Positions 44,699 through 56,757 of a DNA stretch of 64,000 nucleotides are shown piece by piece. Within the stretch, counting starts at the first letter, position 1. Each line of letters opens with the position of its first letter. This DNA comes from Theocolax elegans (Eukaryota; Arthropoda; Insecta; Hymenoptera; Cerocephalidae): NCBI GenBank assembly GCA_026168455.1, contig CM047431.1, forward strand, positions 5,485,603 to 5,549,602. Direction: 5' to 3'. The notes under the pieces are model-generated. The model did not search any database. It had not been told where the DNA came from and saw nothing but the letters and a program-made list of their open reading frames with translations. Made by a program: the position numbers and the translations under genes.

Positions 44699-45820
44699 TG
44701 TAACGGTAAGCGAGTTACCGATCAGGTAAGCAACGCGAAAGAGGAGATACAGCGCGGCGCGCGCAGGGAACGCGCGCGAGAATCGTGCGCGAGAGGAGTA
44801 TCGAGATAGAGTTCGCGCGCCATCGGCAACAACAAGGTGTTGACAATTGCCGAGTGATTTTTAAGACGGTAAAAAGTGATTAGATTGGTGCATTTAGTGT
44901 GTGGGTGCGAGAGTTCCTCCCCACCAACCTCCACGTCGGCGTGCAGAGCAGCACATCTCACGGGCAGTGAGAAAGAAGGAAGCCAAGAGTCGGCCGCTTT
45001 CCCGACCGTTGGAGTGAGAGAGATAAGCACGAGGACGAGCTATCTCTCCTTTGCCCAGTCGTTTCCCGCCGAGGCGCGATATATAGACAAGCGGTAAGTG
45101 GTGCACCACATTTAGACCCGCGTGAATATCTAATATTCGCGTCTCGATTTACCTGGTACGGTCCAGGTGAGGAAGCGTTCCTCCCTTTTCCCCTCTCGTG
45201 ATAATACCCGCACGGATAGAAAGGTCGGTGGTTCGCGGGAGCTACTTCACGAGAGAAGGCGCGCGTGACGTAGTAAGCTTCTACGTAAAAGCTCTCTACG
45301 TCAGAGATTCATACGTCACACGGTATGACGTATGCCATCAGGTTAAGCAGCCGATCATATCCGGATCGGTTGCTCGTAATCGACAGTTCAATAGATTTTT
45401 AACTGATTCTTTTCGCGCTGACCACGGGGGTAGTCATCGGCACGACTCCCCGTAAAAGTGTTAACTTTAATTTTGTAGTTAATTTATTAATAATTAATTG
45501 TTTAGTTAATAAATTGACTCGGCGAGACAATCCTTCTCGCCGATTAATAATAATATCGATTGTTGATCGTGTTTTACCGGTTACCGTCCTATCCTACGAA
45601 TACCGCCCTCTCCGGTGTTTATCCTAGTTGGCAATTTTGGGCATAGGGCCCAACACACGGTATATAAGTCAAACGGAGTGTTTGACGTTGTTAACGGCAT
45701 TGCACGGGAATCAAAGGGATTCCCGGCCGCATCGTGAGACTGCACACTTAAGGTTGGTAAGTTGGGACAGATTGGGCCTAACCGTGGGCCTTACATATCC
45801 CCAGTACCCACCCCGTTACA
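44699..45820 (+). repeat. Gypsy 5' LTR
   Basis: 1,122 bp beginning TGTAACGG and ending CCGTTACA, perfect short inverted ends of the TG..CA kind, immediately followed by a primer-binding site. GC-rich middle with a TATATAG near 45075 that could serve as TATA element. No second LTR remains for comparison, so age cannot be read from LTR divergence. Confidence 0.82.
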
Positions 45821-46692
45821 ACTGGCGCCCAATACGTGTGGATTTTGGATACAGGACATCGGAAAAATCAACAAGCACGATATAGTTGTTCAATTGTTAA
45901 TAATATTGTTAATTAACAATTGGATAACTCGCGAACAATAACGAGGTCAGCAGTCGCGTTTCGAAGTTGTGAAGTATATTTCGGTACTCTTTCGTTCCCC
46001 CTCGAGGCGGGATTTGTTTATTAACAAATAGAATTGTTATAAACAAGTAAAATTTTTTTTTATAACAAATAAAATTTTTTTTTATTTTTCTCGTCTCGAC
46101 TACTTAGTAGTAGACACAGGAAATTGGTTCCTGGTCGAACATAGGTGGCACCACTAGAAAAAGGTCGCACAAATAGGAATTTGGTGGGTTTTCGAACGGA
46201 ATCGATAGACCGACCAACGTTACTTGGAAATTGGGTAGTTTGGACCAAACCAAGTAACTAGCGCCACCTAGAGGAACGAAAGAACGCGACACAGCGCGAC
46301 ATAACCTGGTGGCAATTAATCGGTCTAAAGAAATTGTTTGTAAGTGTATGCAAGGTTTAACTGGTTTTTGCTGGCACAAAACAGGAAGCTTATAACCTGG
46401 CTCAGACCTTTACAAATTGTATTATAGGTTATATTTTTGTAAGAGGTCAAGCGCGCGGTAACTTTAATTATTTAATTTATTTATTTATTGATTTATTTAT
46501 TATTTATTATATAGTACCGTTAAGTTAGCGCAAGGTAAGAGCCAGGCAGTAGTTTATCGTAAATTTATTAGCAAATTTGTTAAAAATAGTTTAAACTCGG
46601 TAGTGCTTCCTGATCGAAGTAAGACAGGACTTACTTTTGGCATCCGGTTTTGTGCTCTAGCGGTTAGCGTAGGTAGAAGCAAAACCCAGTTA
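45821..46692 (+). promoter_or_regulatory. Primer-binding site and untranslated leader of Gypsy
   Basis: TGGCGCCCAATACGTGTG at 45823-45840, two bases after the LTR, is a plausible tRNA primer site (complement of a tRNA 3' end ending in CCA). The leader that follows is AT-rich, non-coding, and contains repeated TTAATAATATTGTTAATTAA-like words. It is cut by the LOA insertion and resumes at 56617-56757 up to the gag ATG, for about 1 kb in total. Confidence 0.75.
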
Positions 46693-46775
46693 TTATTATT
46701 ATTACTGATTGAGTCGGGCCTATAAGGCCTCCGGGCGCATGGGTAGTCCCTTGGCGTCCCTATGATGCAGTGGGC

Positions 46776-49746
46776 TCATTCAAAGATATTATTCCAGAAG
46801 GAAATTATTCTTGGAATGTCCTCTGCCGTAAAGTCTATACAATGCAGAAGGAATTCCCCAAGATGGGTTTTCCTTCTCTCCATGAGGGCTGGACACTTGC
46901 AGACGATATGCAGTGTTGTCTCATCCTCTAATTTACAGAATCTACATGTTGGACTTTCGCTTAGTCCTATCATATGGCTGTATTTAAGTAACGCGCCGTG
47001 ACCAGTTATCACAGCTGCCACTAATCTTGCGTTCCTCTTGCTTAACTTGGAGATTTGGGAAGCCCAATCTCCTAGCATTTGGGGTTTAATAAAGCTTTTT
47101 GCTACACGACAGCCCGGCGCATTCTTCCAGGCCTCTTCGTGTTTCTTGGCTATCCACTCTCGGGTTATCTTTACGAATTCCGAGTTGCAGATGCCAACAA
47201 TTGGCTCCGGTCCAATGAACCGTTCCCTGCTTGCTTGTTTGGCAAGTCTGTTTGCCACTTCGTTTCCCCTGATGCCAATGTGACTTGGCACCCATAGTAA
47301 GGTCACAGAGCGGCAGCCAGCCAGTTCATTCAGAGCATGGTGGCACTCCGTCACCAGTTGGGATCTGTTGACAGGTGCGTCCAGGGCTTCTAAAGCACTC
47401 CTACTGTCCGAGCAGATATACAGATGCTCCCTGGATTTGTAGGAGGCCGCCCAGTGTGTACAGTAGATGATGGCCAGCAGCTCCGCTTGGTGCACAGTCG
47501 TGTACGCTCCGAGCGGTATGGTCTGTCCTTTTCCATCCCTCCTTCTGTAGACACCGGCTCCTGAGCCTCCCGCCTTCTTTGAGCCGTCTGTATACCAGAC
47601 CTCTCCAGATGCGGGAAGTTGAGCCTTTTGAGATGTCCAGTCTTCTTTTGAAGGAAGACTGATCCTGTATTTCTTGTCAAAGAGGTGGACAGTAGTCGCC
47701 TTGTCCATGGGCATGTCTTGCAGGCCTCCATAGACATTGGCTCCCAATGTCTTCCCCCTTTCCTCCGCCCCTCCTACAACTCTGAGGAGTCCTTTGGCTG
47801 CCTCTGCTTCAATCGTGAGGGCTAAGGGCTCTATGCCCAGAAGAGCTCCTAGGGCAGCCGTCGGCGAAGCCTTAGCCGTTCCCAGGGCGCATCTCAGCAC
47901 AAGGCCTCTCAGCCTCTCTAATTGAGAGATTGCAGATCTGAATGCTATTCTCTCCCCCCATATTGTAGCTGCATACAACAGTCTGGGTTTGAGAACTGCA
48001 TTGTACAACCATTTAGTTGTGGCTGGTTTTAGTCCCCAATTTCTACCAATGGCCCTTCTGAGCTGCCAGAGTCCATTGATAAATTTTCGGCTTTTATCCT
48101 CAAGATGCCTCTTCCATGACAGTTTGCTGTCAAAGATGACTCCGAGGTATTTCATCTCTTTTGATATATTAAGAGACTGACCATTAAGTTTTAGGGCAAA
48201 GTTAGTGGCCCATTTGTATTTCTTGGTGAAGACAACTACCTCAGTTTTATCCGGGTTGACATTAAGCCCCTTATTTTTGCACCATTTTGCAACAAGGTTT
48301 ATGGCCTGTTGAAGACGCTCCAAGACGGTTTGCAGGAAGGATCCACGTCCGATGATTAAAATGTCATCAGCATAGCCCACTACTTGGTGACCATTACTTG
48401 ATAGCGTATCTAATAAGTTATCTACTACAAGACACCATAGGAGGGGTGATATCACCCCTCCTTGTGGGCAACCTGAATTAACATTGCCTCTGATAGTGGT
48501 GTCCCCTTTGGTAGTTTCCAGCAGGCGGTTTCCTAGCATGTGGCATGTCCATTCAACAAGAATCTCGGGAATTCCGTGATCAATCATTGCTGACTTGATG
48601 ACCCCCCGAGACGTATTGTTGAAGGCCCCCTCTATGTCCATTGCAACCGCCACTGCGAATTCTCCACATTCAAGTTGTTTATGGATGAGCTGCTTAGCCC
48701 TATATAGAGCGGTCTCCGTTGAGTGTCCTGCTCTGTAGGCATGTTGATCCTTGTTCAGAGGCTTGTTTTTCAAGACCCCGTCTCTTAAGAATCTATCTAC
48801 CAGCCTTTCCAAACTCTTTAGTATGAATGAGGTCAGACTGATAGGCCGAAAATCCTTCGGTGTGGTGTAACTTTGTCTTCCCGCTTTCGGGATGAAAACC
48901 ACCCTCACTCCCTGCCACGCTACAGGCACGTGACCAAGAACGAGGCTGGCTCTGAAGATCTTCATCAGCGGCCCTAGGATACAATCCTCTGCCCTCTGAA
49001 GAAGAACCACAAAAATTTCATCCGTATTAGGGGATTTGTAGGGTCGAAAGGAGGGTATAGCCCGTTTCACCCTATCTTCAGTGATAATAACCTTTGCCAG
49101 GTCTTGATGGCAGCGCCACTGCGACGCCTTCCATCTGTTCCTGAAATCGATTATTTTCCTGTTATCAGTTCCTAGCTCCGAGAAGCCTGGGAAGTAGCTA
49201 CTGATCAGGTACACTAGGGTATCCTCGTCAGAAGTTGAGAACTTATTATCTGGAAGCTTGAGCGAGCCAAGGGCAGCTTCCGGGTTCTTGGACAGAATCT
49301 TGTCCAGTCTTGAAGCCTCGTTTCCGCCCTCAACCTCCTCGCAGAAAGCGGCCCAGCTTTCCTTCTGTGCTCTTCTGATTTCGGATCTGTACCGATCTCT
49401 TTCCTTTTTATAAGTGTTCCAAGGAATTTTCCCTTGTCTGGCCTTTTTGAGAAGGTTCCGTATGGATCCTCTCAATAGTTCTAGTTTACCTGACCACCAG
49501 CGGATTGGCCTTTAGGCTTCCTCCTACTTAGTGGACAGTTATTCTCGAAGGCTTGGCGGAGTGCTTCAGTCAGCTTCCGCGCTGCCTTCTCCAGCATGGG
49601 AATGTCCTCTTATGGCACCTGGAAGGTCCTCAAGGTTCCTTTCCAGGTCCCGTCCGAAACCCTCCCAGTTGGTACGTCTGGGGTTTCTGAGGAACCGAAG
49701 CTCTTCCAGCGGACCACACTCCCCCACCAATTCCATGGCGATCTGA
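46776..49746 (-). pseudogene. LOA ORF2 segment A: RT, RNase H, C-terminal zinc motif
   Basis: An 899-codon open stretch (46776-49475) has no ATG start; a missing T near 49507 relative to segment D shifted the frame from its endonuclease end. Reverse transcriptase: VRVVFIPKAGRQSYTTPKDF, AMDIEGAFNNTS, GCPQGGVISPLLW, catalytic GYADDILIIG. RNase H: VWYTDGSKKAGGSGAGV, HQAELLAI, CSDSRSALEAL and WVPSHIGIRGNEVANRLA. The last shows Asn where segment B has the catalytic Asp. The C-terminus has CRFCKLEDETTLHIVCKC, a Cys/His motif typical of this superfamily. The natural stop is at 46776. Confidence 0.87.
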
Positions 49747-51248
49747 GCTTTTTGCTACACGACAGCCCGGCGCATTCTTCCAGGCCTCTTCGTGTTTCTT
49801 GGCTATCCACTCTCGGGTTATCTTTACGAATTCCGAGTTGCAGATGCCAACAATTGGCTCCGGTCCAATGAACCGTTCCCTGCTTGCTTGTTTGGCAAGT
49901 CTGTCTGCCACTTCGTTTCCCCTGATGCCAATGTGACTTGGCACCCATAGTAAGGTCACAGAGCGGCAGCCAGCCAGTTCATTCAGAGCATGGTGGCACT
50001 CCGTCACCAGTTGGGATCTGTTGACAGGTGCGTCCAGGGCTTCTAAAGCACTCCTACTGTCCGAGCAGATATACAGATGCTCCCTGGATTTGTAGGAGGC
50101 CGCCCAGTGTGTACAGTATGATGGCCAGCAGCTCCGCTTGGTGCACAGTCGTGTACGCTCCGAGCGGTATGGTCTGTCCTTTTCCATCCCTCCTTCTGTA
50201 GACACCGGCTCCTGAGCCTCCCGCATTCTTTGAGCCGTCTGTATACCAGACCTCTCCAGATGCGGGAAGTTGAGCCTTTTGAGATGTCCAGTCTTCTTTT
50301 GAAGGAAGACTGATCCTGTATTTCTTGTCAAAGAGGTGGACAGTAGTCGCCTTGTCCATGGGCATGTCTTGCAGGCCTCCATAGACATTGGCTCCCAATG
50401 TCTTCCCCCTTTCCTCCGCCCCTCCTACAACTCTGAGGAGTCCCTTTGGCTGCCTTGCTTCAATCGTGAGGGCTAAGGGCTCTATGCCCAGAAGAGCTCC
50501 TAGGGCAGCCGTCGGCGAAGCCTTAGCCGTTCCCAGGGCGCATCTCAGCACAAGGCCTCTCAGCCTCTCTAATTGAGAGATTGCAGATCTGAATGCTATT
50601 CTCTCCCCCCATATTGTAGCTGCATACAACAGTCTGGGTTTGAGAACTGCATTGTACAACCATTTAGTTGTGGCTGGTTTTAGTCCCCAATTTCTACCAA
50701 TGGCCCTTCTGAGCTGCCAGAGTCCATTGATAAATTTTCGGCTTTTATCCTCAAGATGCCTCTTCCATGACAGTTGCTGTCAAAGATGACTCCGAGGTAT
50801 TTCATCTCTTTTGATATATTAAGAGACTGACCATTAAGTTTAGGGCAAAGTTAGTGGCCCATTTGTATTTCTTGGTGAAGACAACTACCTCAGTTTTATC
50901 CGGGTTGACATTAAGCCCCTTATTTTTGCACCATTTTGCAACAAGGTTTATGGCCTGTTGAAGACGCTCCAAGACGGTTTGCAGGAAGGATCCACGTCCG
51001 ATGATTAAAATGTCATCAGCATAGCCCACTACTTGGTGACCATTACCTTGATAGCGTATCTAATAAGTTATCTACTACAAGACACCATAGGAGGGGTGAT
51101 ATCACCCCTCCTTGTGGGCAACCTGAATTAACATTGCCTCTGATAGTGGTGTCCCCTTTGGTAGTTCCAGCAGGCGGTTTCCTAGCATGTGGCATGTCCA
51201 TTCAACAAGAATCTCGGGAATTCCGTGATCAATCATTGCTGACTTGAT
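49747..51248 (-). pseudogene. LOA segment B: partial RT and RNase H
   Basis: Corresponds to 47095-48600 of segment A, starting in the RNase H end and stopping inside the reverse transcriptase, where it joins endonuclease sequence of segment C. Single-base differences from A break the frame repeatedly (for example near 50118, 50450, 50774 and 51167). It keeps GNEVADRLA with the RNase H aspartate that A lacks. Confidence 0.85.
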
Positions 51249-53037
51249 CTTCCGGTATTGAGAATGTCCGCTCCGTGGTGACAAGATTGTCCACCATGGC
51301 GGATCCCCTCTTATTCACATTTGAGCTACCCCATAGTTCATGATGCGCATTTGCATCACATCCTATTAGGATTGGCCAGTTATGTTCCTGACAGTGGCTA
51401 ATCAACCTGACAACCTCCTTCGGCGGAACATCGGTGTCTTCATAGGGAAAGTAGGCTGAGGCAATGATAAGCCTACCCATCTCCTTTACGTTAATGGAAA
51501 CCACCATTAAATCTTTTGTACAGAAATCCCAAAGAGGGACACTATTTAGTCCCTTGCAGACAATGCCTGCCCTTGGTCTGTCTGCTGTCGGGTCTCTGTA
51601 GCATTGTAGGCTACCTAGTCCTTTGATGGACCCCGTCACAGTCCAAGGCTCTTGGATTAGCGAGAGGCCTGTGTGCACCGTAGCCATGATTCTCTGCAAT
51701 ATTGCAGAGGCGCCTTTGCTATGGTGCAAGTTAATTTGGGTTATTGACAGAGTTGGAGGAGCCAATTATGTGCTCTCCACCTCCACCTCAACCACCTCCC
51801 CCGGCGGACCTTTCTGAGTCACTTTAAATGTAACTCGTCCCAGGTCCAGCCAGGGTCCTAAAGTCTAGGGCCTTAAGGGCCCTGACCTTGGGACTCAGGC
51901 AGCAAGAGATTCGGAGGTAGGAGTCCTCCCTCTCTTGCCTTCCTGATTCATCCGAGAGGTTGATAGCTCTCCAGCATGATGTTTAAGGGAGGGGTTGAAC
52001 TCCTCCAGGCGCCGCAGCACTACGGCCGACTCCTCTATTGGCTTAGGGAGCCAGACCACTGCCTTCAGCATTTTCTGGAGGAGCTCAGTCCCACCTGCCT
52101 TGAAAGCTACCCCCTCGGCATCAGGGAGGCCGCTTTGGAGAGCAGCCATTCCTTGGATATTTGGTTCGAGGCCTCGAAGACCAGAGCTCCCCCGACGCAG
52201 CTCGATGATTCAAATCTCGGGTATTGCGCCGGTGGGGTGGTCCTCAAGACCTCTCTAAAGGCGGCCCTGACTTTGCCGAGATCCTCCTGGGTGAAAGGCA
52301 CCTCAGGATAGTTCTCAGCGGTCAGCACCACCATGAGAGGGTTGGACCTTTGTGCGGCCGTAAGTCCTCCCTTGTGAGGGGCTTTGGGCTCAGCACTAGC
52401 CCCTTGACCCTTCTGTGAACTCGGCGGGCCACAGTGTCTTTTGTTGCCCGGCGATGCTCCGAGGGGCGAGTCTCTAGCCTCTTTCCTCCTCTTCGTAATC
52501 GCCGGGGTTTGGTTCGACACTGTACTTGGTGGGCCATCTTTGTTGGCCTCGCCGGCCTCCGCCTTCAGTTTTTTCATTTCTTCCGGTAGGCCCACACTTC
52601 CTGGTCGGTAGATGTGGGCCAACACACCGGAAAGGCTGTGTGAACTACCAGGTTCGGGGGCACGTAGACCCTCTGGCTCTGTAGAGCCAGAGGTCACAGC
52701 CTCAGGACCGAGTAGTCCCATCTGGGGGATTTGAGGTCCCTCCTTGGCTGTCGTATCTCCAGTCTCATGGGCTTGGTGGACCCCTTAGCGCCGAAGCACC
52801 AGGGTTCCCAGCCTCTAGAGACAGAGACAGAGGATTGGGTTACGGGGGTTTGGGTCGCCTCCCTTTGGGTCGCGTTGGCGTGAGCCTCGGCTTCCATCGG
52901 GGGCGGATCCACCTCCCTTTTGTTATTTTATTTGGTTTTTTTAAAAATTTATCCATTTTGGTCCCACGAGTATGGAGGAAATATCGTCAACCCCGGCAGA
53001 GCCCTCATGCCGTATTATGTCTTTCGACGGGTCAAGT
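51249..53037 (-). pseudogene. LOA segment C: endonuclease start and ORF1
   Basis: Matches 54234 to about 56015 of segment D. The endonuclease N-part (51765 downwards, SITQINLHHSKGASAIL, IGCDANAHHELWG) is preceded by a TAA directly in frame with ORF1 (to about 52954). ORF1 is broken into three frames (51895-52149, 52107-52721, 52694-52912) by indels near 51858, 52120, 52707 and 52775. At 53037 it switches abruptly into reverse-transcriptase sequence of D. Confidence 0.82.
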
Positions 53038-53194
53038 TTATGGATGAGCTGCTTAGCCCTATATAGAGCGGTTCCGTTGAGTGTCCTGCTTCTGGTAGGC
53101 ATGTTGATCCTTGTTCAGAGGCTTGTTTTTCAAGACCCCCGTCTCTTAAGAATCTATCTACCAGCCTTTCCAAACTCTGTAGTTATGAATGAGG

Positions 53195-54751
53195 TCAGCA
53201 TGAGGTAGGCCGAAAATCCTTCGGTGTGGTGTAACTTTGTCTTCCCGCTTTCGGGATGAAAACCACCCTCACTCCCTGCCACGCTACAGGCACGTGACCA
53301 AGAACGAGGCTGGCTCTGAAGATCTTCATCAGCGGCCCTAGGATACAATCCTCTGCCCTCTGAAGAAGAACCACAAAAATTTCATCCGTATTAGGGGATT
53401 TGTAGGGTCGAAAGGAGGGTATAGCCCGTTTCACCCTATCTTCAGTGATAATAACCTTTGCCAGGTCTTGATGGCAGCGCCACTGCGACGCCTTCCATCT
53501 GTTCCTGAAATCGATTATTTTCCTGTTATCAGTTCCTAGCTCCGAGAAGCCTGGGAAGTAGCTACTGATCAGGTACACTAGGGTATCCTCGTCAGAAGTT
53601 GAGAACTTATTATCTGGAAGCTTGAGCGAGCCAAGGGCAGCTTCCGGGTTCTTGGACAGAATCTTGTCCAGTCTTGAAGCCTCGTTTCCGCCCTCAACCT
53701 CCTCGCAGAAAGCGGCCCAGCTTTCCTTCTGTGCTCTTCTGATTTCGGATCTGTACCGATCTCTTTCCTTTTTATAAGTGTTCCAAGGAATTTTCCCTTG
53801 TCTGGCCTTTTTGAGAAGGTTCCGTATGGATCCTCTCAATAGTTCTAGTTTACCTGACCACCAGCGGATTTGGCCTTTAGGCTTCCTCCTACTTAGTGGA
53901 CAGTTATTCTCGAAGGCTTGGCGGAGTGCTTCAGTCAGCTTCCGCGCTGCCTTCTCCAGCATGGGAATGTCTCTTATGGCACCTGGAAGGTCCTCAAGGT
54001 TCCTTTCCAGGTCCCGTCCGAAACCCTCCCAGTTGGTACGTCTGGGGTTTCTGAGGAACCGAAGCTCTTCCAGCGGACCACACTCCCCCACCAATTCCAT
54101 GGCGATCTGAGCATGATCCGACAGCGTCGGCTCGTCCGTGACCCTCCAGCTTTTAATTCTGTCAGAAAGGGCCGAGGAACATAGTGCAATATCAATGACC
54201 TCCGCCCTTACAGCATTTTGGAAAGTAGGTTTACTTCCGGTATTGAGAATGTCCAGCTCCGTGGTGACAAGATTGTCCACCAGTGCGGATCCCCTCTTAT
54301 TCACATTTGAGCTACCCCATAGTTCATGATGCGCATTTGCATCACATCCTATTAGGATTGGCCAGTTATGTTCCTGACAGTGGCTAATCAACCTGACAAC
54401 CTCCTTCGGCGGAACATCGGTGTCTTCATAGGGAAAGTAGGCTGAGGCAATGATAAGCCTACCCATCTCCTTTACGTTAATGGAAACCACCATTAAATCT
54501 TTTGTACAGAAATCCCAAAGAGGGACACTATTTAGTCCCTTGCAGACAATGCCTGCCCTTGGTCTGTCTGCTGTCGGGTCTCTGTAGCATTGTAGGCTAC
54601 CTAGTCCTTTGATGGACCCCTTCACAGTCCAAGGCTCTTGGATTAGCGAGAGGCCTGTGTGCACCGTAGCCATGATTCTCTGCAATATTGCAGAGGCGCC
54701 TTTGCTATGGTGCAAGTTAATTTGGGTTATTGACAGAGTTGGAGGAGCCAA
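53195..54751 (-). pseudogene. LOA segment D: ORF2 endonuclease and start of RT
   Basis: 518 codons open from directly after the ORF1 stop. Endonuclease motifs: ITQINLHHSKGASAIL, SLIQEPWTVKGSIKG, IGCDANAHHELWGSS and PTLSDHAQIAMEL. A linker and the reverse-transcriptase N-part follow, up to PKAGRQSYTTPKDFRP, where indels near 53200 end the frame. The first codon after ORF1's TAA is TTG and the first ATG (MATVHTGLSL) lies inside the endonuclease, so translation seems to need readthrough or reinitiation. Confidence 0.85.
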
Positions 54752-55942
54752 TTATGTGCTCTCCACCTCCACCTCAACCACCTCCCCCGGCGGACCTTTC
54801 TGAGTCACTTTAAATGTAACTCGTCCCAGGTCCAGCCAGGGTCTAAAGTCTAGGGCCTTAAGGGCCCTGACTTGGGACTCAGGCAGCAAGAAGATTCGGA
54901 GGTAGGAGTCCTCCCTCTCTTGCCTTCCTGATTCATCCGAGAGGTTGATAGCTCTCCAGCATGATGTTTTAAGGGAGGGGTTGAACTCCTCCAGGCGCCG
55001 CAGCACTACGGCCGACTCCTCTATTGGCTTAGGGAGCCAGACCACTGCCTTCAGCATTTTCTGGAGGAGCTCAGTCCCACCTGCCTTGAAAGCTACCCCC
55101 TCGGGCATCAGGGAGGCCGCTTTGGAGAGCAGCCATTCCTTGGATATTTGGTTCGAGGCCTCGAAGACCAGAGCTCCCCCGACGCAGCTCGATGATTCAA
55201 ATCTCGGGTATTGCGCCGGTGGGGTGGTCCTCAAGACCTCTCTAAAGGCGGCCCTGACTTTGCCGAGATCCTCCTGGGTGAAAGGCACCTCAGGATAGTT
55301 CTCAGCGGTCAGCACCACCATGAGAGGGTTGGACCTTTGTGCGGCCGTAAGTCCTCCCTTGTGAGGGGCTTTGGGCTCAGCACTAGCCCCTTGACCCTTC
55401 TGTGAACTCGGCGGGCCACAGTGTCTTTTGTTGCCCGGCGATGCTCCGAGGGGCGAGTCTCTAGCCTCTTTCCTCCTCTTCGTAATCGCCGGGGTTTGGT
55501 TCGACACTGTACTTGGTGGGCCATCTTTGTTGGCCTCGCCGGCCTCCGCCTTCAGTTTTTTCAATTTCTTCCGGTAGGCCCCACACTTCCTGGTCGGTAG
55601 ATGTGGGCCAAACACCGGAAGGCTGTGTGAACTACCAGGTTCGGGGGCACGTAGACCCTCTGGCTCTGTAGAGCCAGAGGTCACAGCCTCAGGAGCCGAG
55701 TAGTCCATCTGGGGGATTTGAGGTCCCTCCTTGGCTGTCGTATCTCCAGTCTCATGGGCTTGTGGACCCCTTAGCGCCGAAGCACCAGGGTTCCCAGCCT
55801 CTAGAGACAGAGACAGAGGATTGGTTACGGGGGTTTGGGTCGCCTCCCTTTGGGTCGCGTTGGCGTGAGCCTCGGCTTCCATCGGGGGCGGATCCACCTC
55901 CCTTTTGTTATTTTTATTTTGTTTTTTTAAAAATTTATCCAT
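54752..55942 (-). CDS. LOA ORF1 protein (DUF4780-like)
   Basis: 396 codons from ATG 55942 (MDKFLKKQNKNN). The N-terminal half is low-complexity, rich in Pro, Ser and Glu, with a basic KKLKKLKAEAG and KRRKEARD. The C-terminal half is a globular domain starting MVVLTAENYPEVPFTQEDLG and containing CVGGALVFEASNQISKEWL, which I recognise as the DUF4780 type found in insect LINE ORF1 proteins. No CCHC knuckles are present. It presumably binds the element RNA. The stop TAA (54752-54754) is in the same frame as ORF2, with no spacer. Confidence 0.75.
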   Translation of the reverse strand: MDKFLKKQNKNNKREVDPPPMEAEAHANATQREATQTPVTNPLSLSLEAGNPGASALRGPQAHETGDTTAKEGPQIPQMDYSAPEAVTSGSTEPEGLRAPEPGSSHSLPVFGPHLPTRKCGAYRKKLKKLKAEAGEANKDGPPSTVSNQTPAITKRRKEARDSPLGASPGNKRHCGPPSSQKGQGASAEPKAPHKGGLTAAQRSNPLMVVLTAENYPEVPFTQEDLGKVRAAFREVLRTTPPAQYPRFESSSCVGGALVFEASNQISKEWLLSKAASLMPEGVAFKAGGTELLQKMLKAVVWLPKPIEESAVVLRRLEEFNPSLKTSCWRAINLSDESGRQEREDSYLRIFLLPESQVRALKALDFRPWLDLGRVTFKVTQKGPPGEVVEVEVEST

Positions 55943-56616
55943 TTTTGGTCCCACGAGTATGGAGGAAATATCGTCAACCCCGGCAGAGCCTCATGCCGTA
56001 TTATGTCTTTCGACGGGTAAGGCTAATTACTTGGGGAGGGCGCCCGGTATCCCCAAGGCTCCGTTAACGACCCCTAGTTACCCCCAGGGGCCAACCAGTC
56101 TGCTCGGCACGGGTCGCTTAACACACTCAGATTGGGGGGGTGTATCTACCTATCCAGGTCCACCTCGTCCAGATAGGGGGTTGTTCTTTGGTTCTCTCCG
56201 GAATCGTTGAGCTTCCTTGGACCCCTCAAATAAGGGGGACAAGTCAGCCCTGAACCCCCGTCCGTCCTTCATCGGGCTCCCCCCCCTTCATCGGACCCAG
56301 AGAAGGGGTAGGCCAAGGTCAGGCTGGGGTAACAGCGGACCTCCGCCCCCCATCCTCCGCATCCTTCCAGGGCAGGGGGAGAGTCCCGGCGCCGGCCCAG
56401 GAGAGCTCCTAATAGGGAGATCCAGGCAAGTCATCGAGACCCATACCCGATCCGTGACAGCCGGGAGAGTCAGGGCCTTTAGCCCCAAAATCCCGGAAAT
56501 TAAGCCTCTCCACCCGCTCGGGACCAGGGATTTAAGTTTCCTAAGGGATTGCTCCTAATAGGGTCCCAGCCTCCCTGACCCGAACTTCGTCAAGGTCCCA
56601 CAACCCCTAGGAGAGA
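55943..56616 (-). other. LOA 5' untranslated region
   Basis: GC-rich, C/G-run-containing sequence without a credible frame, ending at the target duplication. Part of it (to about 56015) also appears in segment C. It likely contains the internal promoter usual for LINEs, though none is recognisable by eye. Confidence 0.6.
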
Positions 56617-56757
56617 AAAACCCAGTTACGCGGATTGGACATTTGGCAAGTAACGCCAAAGTTAAATATTCGACAGCATATAACCTTGCACACACATAGT
56701 GCGTCGAGCCAGCGAGGCTACTTACTGTGAAACGTATAAACGACGCTACAACTGAAG

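Larger units (their letters stand above)
46693..56616 (-). mobile_element. LOA-type LINE insertion, rearranged, within Gypsy leader
   Basis: The 12-bp duplication AAAACCCAGTTA (46681-46692 and 56617-56628) brackets the whole 9.9 kb, so it derives from one insertion event. The 3' end is a (TAA)n tail at 46693-46705, as in I-superfamily LINEs. Inside are four segments: A 46706-49746, B 49747-51248, C 51249-53037 and D 53038-56616. A plus D could cover one complete element; B and C are extra partial copies. Segments are nearly identical where they overlap, differing mainly in single-base indels. Endonuclease, reverse transcriptase, RNase H and a Cys/His C-terminus are all present. Confidence 0.85.

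Noticed and set aside
46104..46379. Minus-strand gene in the Gypsy leader
   Set aside because: A 91-codon frame without a domain in a region that is explained as untranslated leader.
47038..47283. Plus-strand genes across the LOA region
   Set aside because: They are shadows of the minus-strand ORF1/ORF2, which have clear domains.
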